A DNA stretch of 64,000 nt from JAICYJ01 sp963797565 (GTDB lineage Bacteria > Actinomycetota > Thermoleophilia > Gaiellales > JAICJC01): assembly GCA_963797565.1 (NCBI GenBank), contig CAWCPM010000017.1, positions 1-64,000 of the forward strand. The letters run 5' to 3'. The first letter of the stretch is position 1. The number at the start of each line of letters is the position of its first letter. The notes under the pieces are model-generated. The model saw nothing but the letters and a program-made list of their open reading frames with translations, made no database searches and was not told the DNA's origin. Positions 1 to 8,224 of this stretch are shown here, in pieces. The position numbers and the translations under genes are program-made.

Positions 1-2
1 AG

Positions 3-71
3 AGCTTCGCCGACCAGGCCGCGGAGCTCGACGGATCGCGCGTGTCCACCGACGGCACCGGAGACGCCTGA
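3..71 (+). CDS. C-terminal tail of an unidentified protein (partial)
   Basis: An open frame enters from the left edge and ends at TGA 69-71. The 22 visible residues are polar and acidic (…DQAAELDGSR…), like a disordered tail. Too short to identify. Nothing recognisable lies between it and the next gene. Confidence 0.35.
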   Translation, partial: SFADQAAELDGSRVSTDGTGDA

Positions 72-281
72 CTGCGACGGACAGCTGTGCCATATCAGCG
101 TGCGTAGGAGCTACCGAGCAGCGTCGTGCGGATTACCACGCGCCAGCGATGTCCTAGGGTAGCGAGTGTCGGAGGAGCGGTGGATGCGGGGTTCCCTCTC
201 GACTCTCGCTGCGGGGTTCTACGACTAGGGTTCGGCGGGGGCACGGATGCGCTCGAGGGCGTGGAGGCCGATAGTCAAGGC

Positions 282-2213
282 ATGGCTTCTGAGCCGGCAC
301 GGTCGGTTGGAGTAGGCGTGGCCCGCGGGCGCGGGTGTCCGGGTTGGGGTCGCCGTGCTGCTGTCTGGTTGGTTGTTCATCGTGCGCGGATCCTGGCGTC
401 GGTGGCCTTACTGTCGATACTGGTTGGCGGCGCCTTGTATGTCTCGGGTGAGCACGCGGCGGCGAGTGATGTGTGGTTCGCGGCGGTTGCGTTGCTGGCC
501 ACCGAGCTCGCTTTCGAGGTGGTCCGAACGGTGATCGTCGATCATCACATGGGGGTCGACACGATCGCGTTGGTGGCGATGGTGGGGGCGCTCGCGCTGG
601 GTGAGGAGTTTGCGGGCGTGATCATCGGACTCATGTTCTCGGGTGGCCAGACGCTGGAGGACGTCGCGTCGACGCGCGCTCGGCGTGAGCTTACTGCGCT
701 GGTCCAGCGGGCTCCGAAGGTGGCGCAGCTGCGGGTCGGGGACCGGCTCGAGCAGGTGCCGGTGGCTCAGGTGAGGGCGGGGGATGTCGTGGTTGTTCGC
801 ACTGGCGAGGTGGTGCCCGTTGATGGGGTCGTGGTGGGCGGGGAGGCCGTCGTGGACACGAGCACGCTGAGCGGCGAGCCGTTACCGGTCACCGTCGGTT
901 CGGGAATGGCTGTGCTGAGCGGGTCGGCGAACGCCGGTTCCCCGTTCGATGTGCGCGCCGATCGGCCGGCGGCAGAGAGCGCCTATTCGGCGCTTGTTCG
1001 CCTGGTCGAGCAGGCACAGGCGCACCGAGCCCCGTTCGTCCGCATGGCAGATCGTTACGCCGGCTTCTTCCTTCCGGCGACGCTGATTGTCGCTGCGCTC
1101 GCGTGGGCGATCAGCGGCGACCCTGTCCGCGCACTGGCGGTGGTGGTGGTCGCCACGCCCTGTCCGTTGATCCTGGCCGCGCCGATCGCGCTGGTTTCCG
1201 GCCTGTCGCGTGCGGCCCGCTGCGGCGTGATCGTCAAGGGCGCGGGCGCGATCGAGACGCTCGGCGAAGCGCGGACCGTGCTGTTCGACAAGACGGGCAC
1301 GCTCACCGTCGGAACGCCCGATGTTCGCGACATTGTCACGTACCACGATCGCCAACCCGGGGAGTTGCTCGCGCTGGCCGCCTCGGTCGATCAGATGTCC
1401 GCTCATGTGCTCGGTGACGCGCTCGTACGCGCCGCGGTCGAGGCCGGCCTCGCGCTCTTCACCCCGATCAATGTCCATGAGGTACCCGGTCAGGGCATTA
1501 GCGGGGTGGTCCACGGCCACGTGGTGGCGGTCGGAAGTCGAGCGTTCATGCGTGCGGTGGGAATCCAAGACGACGAGCTCGCGTCCGCCGCGGTGCTCCC
1601 CGGCCACGGCTCGGGCGAGGCGCACGTGCTCGTCTGCGTCGACGGCCATGTTGGTGGGGTGATCGTGATGGCCGACGAGCCGCGCCCAGACGCCGACCGG
1701 ATCGTGGAGCGACTGCGCGCCGAGGGGATCCTCCACGTCGCGATGGTCTCGGGCGACCGCCGGTCGGTGGCCGAACGGGTCGGTCGCGCGCTCGGAGTCG
1801 ACCGCGTCTACGCCGAGCAGACCCCCGAGCAGAAACTCGAGGTCGTCCGACGGCTGCGCGACGACCCTGAACTAGGCCCGGTGATCATGGTCGGTGATGG
1901 GGTCAACGACGCACCCGCGCTGGCACTCGCCGACCTCGGCATCGCGATGGGCGTGGCCGGCGCGACCGTGACCTCGGAGACGGCAGATGCTGTCATTACC
2001 GTCGATCGGATCGATCGAGTGGCGGATGCAGTGCATACCGGCCGACGGTCACTCCACATCGCGCGACAAAGCGTGCTCGCCGGCATGGGACTCAGCCTTG
2101 CCGCCATGGCGGTCGCCGCCGCCGGATACCTCACACCAGTCGCAGGCGCCCTCTTCCAAGAAGCGATCGACCTCGCCGTCATCCTCAACGCACTACGAGC
2201 ACTGCGCGGCTGA
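282..2213 (+). CDS. Heavy-metal P1B-type ATPase (Zn/Cd/Co-type, CPL motif)
   Basis: Membrane metal-exporting P-type ATPase of about 643 residues. Visible in order: N-terminal helices, actuator segment with LSGEP, the membrane metal-site motif TPCPL (about residue 294), the phosphorylation loop DKTGTLT (Asp about 336), the hinge GDGVNDAP (about 538) and two C-terminal helices. The usual CPC is CPL and the usual HP dipeptide is HV (about 375), changes seen in a subgroup of P1B pumps whose metal is hard to predict. No N-terminal HMA domain with a CxxC is present. The ATG at 282 is chosen because GGAGG lies at 263-267; an in-frame start at 126 would add an unlikely Gly-rich leader. Codon third positions early in the gene are richer in T than in the rest of the window, so it may be acquired. 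Confidence 0.88.
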   Translation: MASEPARSVGVGVARGRGCPGWGRRAAVWLVVHRARILASVALLSILVGGALYVSGEHAAASDVWFAAVALLATELAFEVVRTVIVDHHMGVDTIALVAMVGALALGEEFAGVIIGLMFSGGQTLEDVASTRARRELTALVQRAPKVAQLRVGDRLEQVPVAQVRAGDVVVVRTGEVVPVDGVVVGGEAVVDTSTLSGEPLPVTVGSGMAVLSGSANAGSPFDVRADRPAAESAYSALVRLVEQAQAHRAPFVRMADRYAGFFLPATLIVAALAWAISGDPVRALAVVVVATPCPLILAAPIALVSGLSRAARCGVIVKGAGAIETLGEARTVLFDKTGTLTVGTPDVRDIVTYHDRQPGELLALAASVDQMSAHVLGDALVRAAVEAGLALFTPINVHEVPGQGISGVVHGHVVAVGSRAFMRAVGIQDDELASAAVLPGHGSGEAHVLVCVDGHVGGVIVMADEPRPDADRIVERLRAEGILHVAMVSGDRRSVAERVGRALGVDRVYAEQTPEQKLEVVRRLRDDPELGPVIMVGDGVNDAPALALADLGIAMGVAGATVTSETADAVITVDRIDRVADAVHTGRRSLHIARQSVLAGMGLSLAAMAVAAAGYLTPVAGALFQEAIDLAVILNALRALRG

Positions 2214-2527
2214 GCGACACCCACGCTCGCCACTGGCTCCCGCGACGCTGCGGCTGGACTGCAACTGGTATATCGATCTTTGGTGAGCTGCACAGGCTGA
2301 CTCGACGAGTGGTTACAGCCCTGCGTCTGATGAGCGTGGGTAACGCGGTCGAGTACCGCCGGGAGCCGATCGACGCGGATCTTGAGCCGGAGCCGGGTGA
2401 ACTTCACCTCCGCGCCCACGGGGATAGCGGCTAGCCGCTGGCGGTGGCTCACTGGTCCGCGTTCGCCAAATGCGGTGGTGACGGCGCTCGGATGATCCTT
2501 CTGGGTGCTGCGGTAGAGGGGCCAGAC
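2214..2527. other. Gap of about 310 bp without a recognised gene
   Basis: Lies between the ATPase stop and the stop of the SHOCT gene, so the two genes converge on it. Open frames exist on both strands but none has a recognisable domain or a convincing ribosome-binding site. No clear terminator hairpin was seen. Confidence 0.5.
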
Positions 2528-2767
2528 CTATTCGAGTGCCCCGCGCCGCCGCTGGTACTCCTCGACGTCGATCTCTCCGCGAGCGAGCCGGTCGTCCAAG
2601 AGTTCCCGCGCCGAGGACTTGCCGGACGGCGACCGCTGGTTGTGACCCCACGCCCCCAACCAGTATCCGATCGCCCAGATCACAATCGCTAGGACGATCA
2701 GGAGGAACACCATCCACGCGATCATCGCCGCCCAATCCGAGCCGTTCATGTGATCGCCGTAGTACAC
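2528..2767 (-). CDS. SHOCT-domain small membrane protein
   Basis: 79 residues: one hydrophobic helix (about residues 14-37, WMVFLLIVLAIVIWAIGYWL), then a C-terminal SHOCT-type motif (ARELLDDRLARGEIDVEEY), the short amphipathic oligomerisation motif found at the end of many small bacterial membrane proteins. A GTG start at 2767 or an ATG at 2749 are both possible. It lies 3 bp downstream of the universal stress gene and is probably co-transcribed with it. Function unknown; SHOCT proteins often sit beside stress and metal-transport genes, which fits here. Confidence 0.75.
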   Translation of the reverse strand: MYYGDHMNGSDWAAMIAWMVFLLIVLAIVIWAIGYWLGAWGHNQRSPSGKSSARELLDDRLARGEIDVEEYQRRRGALE

Positions 2768-2770
2768 GGA

Positions 2771-3271
2771 TCAGGCTTCCGACGGCGGCGCGGCGGCCGG
2801 ATGGACGATCAGGACCGGGCAGCGGGCGTGAGCCGCACACTGTTGTCCAACGGAGCCAAGCAGCAGGCCGACGAAGCCCCCGTGCCCGCGTGATCCGACG
2901 ACGAGCAGCTCGGCGTTCTCCGACTCCCGAATGAGCACCCTCGCCGCGCTTCCCTCTTCGACGAGCAGCTCTAGAACAACGCCGGGATCATCTCCGAGCG
3001 TCTCGTCGAGCTCGCTGTGCGCAAGTCTTTCGGCCGTACCCTCGTCCAACACCGGCATCAGGCCGCCCGCCGCGTAGATGTTAATCGGCATCTGCCACGT
3101 CCAGACGACGCGAAGCTGGTCGCCGCGTAGCCGAGCCTCTTGCACCGCGAATCGCAGTGCGTCACGTGCGCAGGCTGATCCGTCGACTCCCACCACGATT
3201 GTCTTCTGCGCATCCACGGAGCTAAGACTGCTAGGGACCGGTCCGGCGACGGCGAACGACGATTGCGACAA
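2771..3271 (-). CDS. Universal stress protein, UspA family
   Basis: 166 residues with one Usp domain. The core begins at KTIVVGVDGS (about residue 23) and ends with the ATP-binding signature GSRGHGG…LLGSV followed by CPVLIV, so this is the nucleotide-binding subclass. Usp proteins are cytoplasmic and modulate survival under energy or oxidative stress. The ATG at 3271 gives a 22-residue leader that overlaps the microprotein upstream; a GTG at 3217, just before the conserved core, is a real alternative. Neither start has a strong ribosome-binding site, so translational coupling to the microprotein is plausible. Confidence 0.88.
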   Translation of the reverse strand: MSQSSFAVAGPVPSSLSSVDAQKTIVVGVDGSACARDALRFAVQEARLRGDQLRVVWTWQMPINIYAAGGLMPVLDEGTAERLAHSELDETLGDDPGVVLELLVEEGSAARVLIRESENAELLVVGSRGHGGFVGLLLGSVGQQCAAHARCPVLIVHPAAAPPSEA

Positions 3272-3314
3272 CCGCGATGATTGTCGCAGTCACGAAGATG
3301 ATCATTCCGTTCAT
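3231..3314 (-). CDS. 27-residue membrane microprotein
   Basis: A very short frame behind a near-perfect Shine-Dalgarno sequence (GGAGGTG, 8 nt before the ATG). The product is one hydrophobic helix (IIFVTATIIAVVAIVV) with a positive tail RRRRTGP, typical of a single-pass microprotein with its C-terminus inside. It is out of frame with uspA, overlaps its possible 5' end and ends just before uspA's alternative GTG start. Function unknown; it may couple translation of uspA. Confidence 0.5.
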   Translation of the reverse strand: MNGMIIFVTATIIAVVAIVVRRRRTGP

Positions 3315-3728
3315 GTCGGCTTCACCTCCATGGCGACATGATCCACCACCTAACGGGCGGAGCCATCAGCGAGCGCGCCGATTCATGGATCAGTACGAAC
3401 CCTGATGCGAGGCGACGGAGCAATCGGGGAGGCTGGCATCCTCGGTGGCTGGAGGTCGGAGATCGCCCGTACATGTTCGGCTTCGCGAGGGGGTCTGTGA
3501 TGAGCTGTAAGGACGGGGGTAGCGGCACGTCCGCCTCGGCCGACCGTGGGCGAGGCGTGTGCCTTACCCGTCGCGCTAAGAGGTGCGGGTGTTCGGATTT
3601 AGTCGGCGGATGCCGAGGATCATGAGGGAACTCAAGGCACGACAAGTCGTAGTGGTCTGACGTTGAGGGGTGTCACGCCGGCGCAACACGGGTGATGATG
3701 TTGCCCCCACCTCCGTTTCATCTCGACG
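3315..3728. other. Intergenic region of about 410 bp with one repeat hairpin
   Basis: Lies upstream of the minus-strand stress genes and downstream of the cytochrome c gene. Open frames on both strands (for example plus-strand 3338-3625) have no domain, biased composition and no ribosome-binding site, so I do not call them. It contains one copy of the GCAACA/TGTTGC repeat (3672-3704) and presumably the promoter of the microprotein-uspA-SHOCT unit. Confidence 0.5.
3672..3704. repeat. GTCACG…GCAACA/TGTTGC intergenic hairpin repeat, copy 1 (diverged)
   Basis: GTCACG is followed by CCGGCGCAACAC and then TGTTGC. The arms GCAACA (3683-3688) and TGTTGC (3699-3704) can pair around a 10-nt loop. Copies with the same order lie at 38947-38979 and 61728-61760. 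Confidence 0.45.
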
Positions 3729-4505
3729 TCAGGTCAGTGAGTCGATGTAGGCGACCAGCTGGGCGATCTGCTTGTCGCTGAGGATCGTGCCCCAGTGCGG
3801 CATGCTCACGATCGGCGCCTTGCCGATCACGCTGCCGCTGCGGATGAGCTGGGCGATCTGCTTGTCATTGAACTGGCCGTGGAAGTCCTTGCCCACCAGC
3901 GGCGGGATCACCGTGTCCGGTGACTGTGGATTGGGCACCCCACCCAGGCCGTTGGGGCCGTGGCAGTTGATACAGCTGTAGCGCTGATAGAGCGCCTGCC
4001 CCGCGGCGATATCGCCCTGGTTGCCGGGCACCGGCACCGGATCCGCGTACTGCACCGCCGGGAAGCCGGCCTTCATGTATGCCACCAGGGCGGCAATCTG
4101 CCTCTTGGCGATGACGCCGTGCCAGATCGGCATGAACGGCCGTGTCGGGTTGCTGGAGACGCCCGCACCGTGCTCGATTATGGACGTCAGCTGGGCGACG
4201 GTCAGCCCCGGCGCAAGGCTCTGCAGTGCGGGCACGTAGGGCGAGACCCCGCCGACGCCACGATCGCCGTGGCACTGCGCACAGGCGAACTGGACGAAGG
4301 CGTGCGCGCCGACCGCGACCTGGGATGACACGGCCGCAGGAGCCGGGGCGGAGGCGGAGCTGACCGCGGCGGTCGCGGTGGATCCGTGGCCGCGCCCCGC
4401 GTAGTACGAGGCGACGCCGACCCCGATCATTACCAGCACGATCGCAGCGACGGCTATTGCCACGACGGTGGCGTCGCTGCGCGGTGGCCGCTCAGGCTGC
4501 TGCAT
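3729..4505 (-). CDS. Membrane-anchored dihaem cytochrome c
   Basis: About 258 residues from the ATG at 4505, which puts a membrane anchor (VVAIAVAAIVLVMIGVGVA) near the N-terminus. An Ala/Ser-rich linker and two class I cytochrome c domains follow, each with a haem attachment motif (CAQCH, CINCH) and a later Met-Pro axial-ligand loop (FMPIW, SMPHW). It is an extracytoplasmic electron carrier tethered to the membrane. An in-frame start at 4580 is possible but would bury the anchor. It lies downstream of the ECF sigma gene and the redox island, so it may be the terminal electron acceptor of that system (inference). Confidence 0.9.
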   Translation of the reverse strand: MQQPERPPRSDATVVAIAVAAIVLVMIGVGVASYYAGRGHGSTATAAVSSASAPAPAAVSSQVAVGAHAFVQFACAQCHGDRGVGGVSPYVPALQSLAPGLTVAQLTSIIEHGAGVSSNPTRPFMPIWHGVIAKRQIAALVAYMKAGFPAVQYADPVPVPGNQGDIAAGQALYQRYSCINCHGPNGLGGVPNPQSPDTVIPPLVGKDFHGQFNDKQIAQLIRSGSVIGKAPIVSMPHWGTILSDKQIAQLVAYIDSLT

Positions 4506-4900
4506 GCGCTGACAATACGCCTTCGGCCCGCCATCGTGGAACCGCGGATTCACGGACCGCCCTGCGGGGGAACTACTCACCGCCGCTGCGATCGTCGACC
4601 CGCCCGTAACCGCGCGCGGCTGCCGCGAGAATCTTGAGTCGAATACTGGGCTGGTCGCATGTTCAGCAACCGCTGCTCAAGTGTCGCTAGGCGCTCCGGA
4701 TCCGGGCTGAGGCGCGTTGTCGCCGGACTCGGACTCGTGGTGTGTCGCCGTCCAGTGCGTTGTGGTTGTGGCCAGCGAGGCGGAGCTGGTGCCATCGTCA
4801 GGCTCGATCATGGATGCGAACTGGCCGCTCTGTCCGGACGCGGTCGCGGACTGCGTGTCGACGACCGTCTTGTCGCCGGTCTCCGCCCCGCTTCCAGCGC

Positions 4901-5851
4901 TCACGGGCGTCTCAGGTGCTTCGGCCGGCTCAGCCGCGTCCGCGGACTGCTCGTGCTCGCGGGTATCGCCGGCAGTCTTCGAGCTCGGCCCGGCCGCCGC
5001 CGCGATGTGGGACGGGACGGGGTGGGCGTGCGACGGATCCAGACCGCCACGCCGCCGGCGCTGACGCCGACGGTGGCCGCCGCCAGCATCCCGGCGAGTA
5101 CGGCCTTCATGCCGGTAATGCCGCCGCCCAAGACGCTGCCGCCACCCGTCATGCCGAGTGCGTGAGGTGCGGCGAACAACGGCACCAGCGCGACGATCGC
5201 GACCCGCTGGCTGCCGATCGAGTCCGTGAAGGTGCGGCAGGAGTGACAGTGCGCGGAATGCAGCTGGGCACGGGCGCGTTCGGCGAGACCCGCCTCGCCG
5301 TCTGCGGCTGCGGAGAGAGTCGTACGCACCGACTCGCAGTCCAGTTCAGTCGCCTCGGTCAACGCATGGAGCGACGCCCGCGCCCGGAAGATCAGAACCT
5401 TGACGTTGCCTTCGGTTGTGTCGAGCACCTGGCCGATCTCGGAATAGGGCAGCCCGCCCAGCTCCCGCAACAGGATGGCGGTGCGTCCGCGCTCCGGGAG
5501 CGCATCCAGCCCCGCACGCATCAGCGCCAGCTGCTCGGACAGCACGGCGGATGCATGGGGGCCGACCGAGCCGGTCGCCGGCAGGACGGCCTCGACGGCC
5601 TCGATGGGCACCGTCGGCTTGCGGCGCCGGAGCAGATCGATGGAGGCGTTGCGGGTGACACGGAACAGCCATGGCCGCGGATCCTCGGCCGGCGCGGTGC
5701 GGACGGCGGCAACAAAAGCGTCGTGCACCGCGTCCTCGGCGTCTGACCGGCTGCCGACGATTCCCTGCGAGAACCGCACCAGCGACGGGTAAAGCTCGCG
5801 GTACAGGCCGTCAAGGTCGTCGGTGCGCCGCTGGGCGTTCTGGCGTCTCAC
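4901..5851 (-). CDS. ECF sigma factor with fused zinc-binding anti-sigma/membrane region
   Basis: Region 2 (about residues 12-78: LYRELYPSLVRF, DAEDAVHDAFVAA, RPWLFRVTRNASIDLLRR) and region 4 (about 110-165: ALPERGRTAILLRELGGLPYSEI) form an ECF sigma factor. It continues into a ZAS-type zinc motif HSAHCHSC (H-x3-C-x2-C) and a hydrophobic helix (MKAVLAGMLAAATVGVSAG). ECF groups with a fused zinc/membrane extension are known in Actinobacteria and are thought to be self-restrained. Start GTG 5851 with AGG upstream. From about 5030 the frame turns into an Arg/Pro-rich tail, while another frame gives a typical soluble acidic tail ending at 4677. A one-base indel near 5020-5040 is likely, so the true gene probably spans 4677-5851 (about 391 residues). 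Confidence 0.85.
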   Translation of the reverse strand: MRRQNAQRRTDDLDGLYRELYPSLVRFSQGIVGSRSDAEDAVHDAFVAAVRTAPAEDPRPWLFRVTRNASIDLLRRRKPTVPIEAVEAVLPATGSVGPHASAVLSEQLALMRAGLDALPERGRTAILLRELGGLPYSEIGQVLDTTEGNVKVLIFRARASLHALTEATELDCESVRTTLSAAADGEAGLAERARAQLHSAHCHSCRTFTDSIGSQRVAIVALVPLFAAPHALGMTGGGSVLGGGITGMKAVLAGMLAAATVGVSAGGVAVWIRRTPTPSRPTSRRRPGRARRLPAIPASTSSPRTRLSRPKHLRRP

Positions 5852-5903
5852 GTCAAGGACCTATCGGGTCGTCGGGCGGGGAACGAATCGGACTCCGGGT
5901 GCC

Positions 5904-6434
5904 TCACGTGGCTGACCTCGCCGGTTGCGACCGCTCGGGTCGCTCGAGCCAGCGCCACCATGCGGCGGCGACGACGATCGATCCGGACGCGGCGTAGGCG
6001 GCTATCGCCGGATAGGAGCGAGCGTCGGTGCCGGAGGCGATCCCGTGCAGGAGCGCCAGCATCCACAGCGCGTATCCGAAGTAGTGCAGCAGCCTCCAGG
6101 AGCGATTGCTCATGAACCCGGCGCGCTTCAGCCGGAACGAGAGCGGCAGCGCCACCGTCAGCCACAGCGCGGCCGCGCCCAGCATCACGGCTGGGCGAAC
6201 GCCCACTCCCACCAGGCCGGTCAGCGGCACCCGTGCGTAGTGGTCGAGCAGTACCGCCGAAACGTGCAGCACCACCGCGATCAGCCCCAGCGACGACAGG
6301 AACCGGTGGAACGCCAGCTGTGGCGCCGCCGGGCGCCAGGCACGGCCGGCCAGCAGCACGCCCCACGCAACCACCAGCGTGTAGCAGCCGAACGCGACGA
6401 AAGCACTGGCACGGGCGGTCTCCCATGCGATCAC
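5904..6434 (-). CDS. Ferric-reductase-like transmembrane haem b protein (copy 1)
   Basis: 176 residues, about five hydrophobic helices. Paired histidines typical of ferric-reductase-like/MsrQ-type haem membrane domains are visible: FHRFLSSLGLIAVVLH on one helix pair and LHYFGYALWMLALLH on another. There is no cytoplasmic flavin/NAD domain, so electrons must come from a partner. The GTG start at 6434 overlaps the upstream apbE stop as GTGA, indicating coupled translation. Likely role: carrying electrons across the membrane from the ferredoxin/reductase pair to an outer acceptor (inference). Confidence 0.82.
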   Translation of the reverse strand: MIAWETARASAFVAFGCYTLVVAWGVLLAGRAWRPAAPQLAFHRFLSSLGLIAVVLHVSAVLLDHYARVPLTGLVGVGVRPAVMLGAAALWLTVALPLSFRLKRAGFMSNRSWRLLHYFGYALWMLALLHGIASGTDARSYPAIAAYAASGSIVVAAAWWRWLERPERSQPARSAT

Positions 6435-7360
6435 GGCAGCACCCGCTGATCCCACGCCCGCGTGGTGTGGGTGAGTGCGCCTGCTGTGATCATCGCCGTC
6501 TCGGCGGCAAGGCCGATCAGCCGCGGCCGCAGCGCCAGGGTCTTGGCCAGCACGTCTGCCGTGACGACGTCGTCGGCGATCACGGTGGACTGGGTGCGAG
6601 GTCCTGGGCGACCGGCGACGGGGTCGATCAGGTGGTGCGCGATCTGGCCGTCGCCGTTCACCCATCGCCGGCGCCCGCAACCCGAGGTGGCGACACCCTC
6701 GCCCTCGCTGATCGTGACGCGTACGACGGGCTCGCCGGCCGGCAGGCACGGACGGTTGGGCAGCGACACGCCGGGGCGTTCGACGGCGACGATGTGGTCG
6801 CCGCGGGCCGAGGCGAGATCGCCGCCGCCGTCGACCAGGATGGCCTCATCGTCGCAGCGGTCGGCGAGCATGTCCGCCAGCCGCTGCGCCATCCAGCCCT
6901 TGGCTATGCCACCCAGGTCGAGATGCGCCTGCGGCGGTATGCGGACGGTGCCGGCGATCATGTCGAGCTCGATCTCCCCGGTGACCGGTTGGTCACCGGG
7001 GCTCGATTCGGTGCCGGCCGGCCGCTCCAGCAGGCTCTTCCGGTATCCCCAGGACACCAGCGCCGCTCCCACCAGCGGCTGGAACACGCCGCCGGTGCGT
7101 TGCATCCAGTACTGACAGGCGGCCAGCAGTTCGAGCGTCTCACGACTCACCGGCACGGCCCGTCCGGCGCCGCTGTTGATCCGGGAGACCTCGCTGGACG
7201 GCCGGAATCGCGACCATCGGGCCTCGTCCCGCTCAACCAGCTCGGCAGCGGCCTGCGCGTCTGCGGCGTCGATGCCGCCCGAGTGGTGCACGTGCCACGT
7301 GCTGCCGGTGGCGGGCCACCGCCAGGCAGGGTGGGTGGTCGCGCCGGTCATGGTGCTCAT
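6431..7360 (-). CDS. apbE: FAD:protein FMN transferase, ApbE family (copy 1)
   Basis: 309 residues, full-length ApbE. Characteristic stretches: ELVERDEARWSRFRPSSEVSRIN near the N-terminus, LDLGGIAKGWMAQRLADML, DGGGDLAS, VATSGCGRRRW and HHLIDPVAGRPG. The family moves FMN from FAD onto Thr/Ser of target proteins in a [DN]xx[ST]GA[ST] context, usually outside the membrane. The start ATG overlaps the upstream stop as TGATG. No canonical target motif was found in any product of this array. The second ApbE at 10223-11173 is clearly paralogous but diverged. Confidence 0.93.
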   Translation of the reverse strand: MSTMTGATTHPAWRWPATGSTWHVHHSGGIDAADAQAAAELVERDEARWSRFRPSSEVSRINSGAGRAVPVSRETLELLAACQYWMQRTGGVFQPLVGAALVSWGYRKSLLERPAGTESSPGDQPVTGEIELDMIAGTVRIPPQAHLDLGGIAKGWMAQRLADMLADRCDDEAILVDGGGDLASARGDHIVAVERPGVSLPNRPCLPAGEPVVRVTISEGEGVATSGCGRRRWVNGDGQIAHHLIDPVAGRPGPRTQSTVIADDVVTADVLAKTLALRPRLIGLAAETAMITAGALTHTTRAWDQRVLP

Positions 7361-7764
7361 CAGCTGGTCCTCGTGGTCGGAGCCGCGCTTACCGGTGCCG
7401 GTGCCGGCGCCGGCACGCTGCTCGAGGCAGGCGCGTACACGGTGCCGCCGGAGACGGTGCGGTAGACGGTCGACTGCGAGCCCGCCGTGGCAGCGTTCGA
7501 CTGTGCGGCCTTGACGGCGCGCACCAGCTTCTTCTGCGCGGCCGCGGTGCGATGCACCAGGCGGTTGTAGCGCGTGACGAGCAGGTGGTTGGCATGGGCG
7601 GTCGCCCGGTCGTGCGCAACGGTTGCCCGCGCAAGCTGCTGCCAGTTGCGGGCATCGGTGGCGCTTGCCGCCGCGAGGTGCTGCTGATTGATGCTCCAGG
7701 CCAGCGTGGCGCCGCAGATGAGGGCGATCACCACCGTGTAGGTCTTGATGGCGACGCTAGTCAT
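7360..7764 (-). CDS. Small exported Ala/Pro-rich protein of the ApbE module (copy 1)
   Basis: 134 residues: N-terminal signal anchor (YTVVIALICGATLAW), a helical charged middle (about 30-95) and a low-complexity Ser/Ala/Pro tail (PAPAPAPVSAAPTTRTS). A segment VYRTVSGGTVYAP resembles VMARTASGALVPV in the equivalent protein of module 2. The stop overlaps the apbE start (TGATG) and the start overlaps the previous gene, so it is embedded in the operon. No known domain. In other bacteria this slot usually holds an FMN-binding protein with an SGAT motif; this one lacks that motif but could be a divergent acceptor (inference). Confidence 0.75.
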   Translation of the reverse strand: MTSVAIKTYTVVIALICGATLAWSINQQHLAAASATDARNWQQLARATVAHDRATAHANHLLVTRYNRLVHRTAAAQKKLVRAVKAAQSNAATAGSQSTVYRTVSGGTVYAPASSSVPAPAPAPVSAAPTTRTS

Positions 7765-8143
7765 CGCCGGACCCCGATCCGTCGTCCTGCCCGTAACCGC
7801 CGGAGCTTCCGGTGCTCGCGGGCGCGGCCGCCGTGGCGGCTGCCGCTGGCTGCGGCGCGGGTATCACGGTGGGCGGGGCGGTCACGGTCACCACGACCGG
7901 CTTGACCGGGTGTCGGTGCACCTTGGGAACGCGCGGCGCGTGCCACGCGGCCAGGCGATTGACCAGGTTGTGCGCCGGGCGATTGAGCACCCGCAGGGTG
8001 TGTAAGGTCGCGGGCTTGGTCGCGGCGTTCGACGCCACCGGTGCGAGACCGCGCATGGCCAATGCCAGGGCACCGATCAGAAGCGCGGAGCCGATTGCGA
8101 CTCCGGCGATGGTGAGACCGCGTGCGATCACGCTGGTATCCAC
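7757..8143 (-). CDS. Small exported Ala/Pro-rich membrane protein
   Basis: 128 residues: signal anchor (GLTIAGVAIGSALLIGALAL), a His/Pro/Val-rich middle (HRHPVKPVVVTVTAPP) and an acidic Gly/Ser tail (YGQDDGSGSGDD). GTG start with AAGGAGG 5 nt upstream. No known domain. It lies between the ferredoxin reductase and module 1, and its stop overlaps the next start by 8 nt. Probably an outside-facing linker or scaffold of the redox complex (inference). Confidence 0.7.
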   Translation of the reverse strand: MDTSVIARGLTIAGVAIGSALLIGALALAMRGLAPVASNAATKPATLHTLRVLNRPAHNLVNRLAAWHAPRVPKVHRHPVKPVVVTVTAPPTVIPAPQPAAAATAAAPASTGSSGGYGQDDGSGSGDD

Positions 8144-8224
8144 AGGATGCCTCCTTGCTGCGTAGACGCCGGACGGCGTTCACGCCATCCGTTCAATGTC
8201 CACCACGCGCCAGGCTGCCAGGAG

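Noticed and set aside
882..1736. Open frame antisense to the P-type ATPase
   Set aside because: No domain, biased composition and full overlap with a conserved gene.
3338..3645. Overlapping open frames on both strands in the gap before the cytochrome c gene
   Set aside because: Neither has a domain or a ribosome-binding site; the composition is not protein-like.
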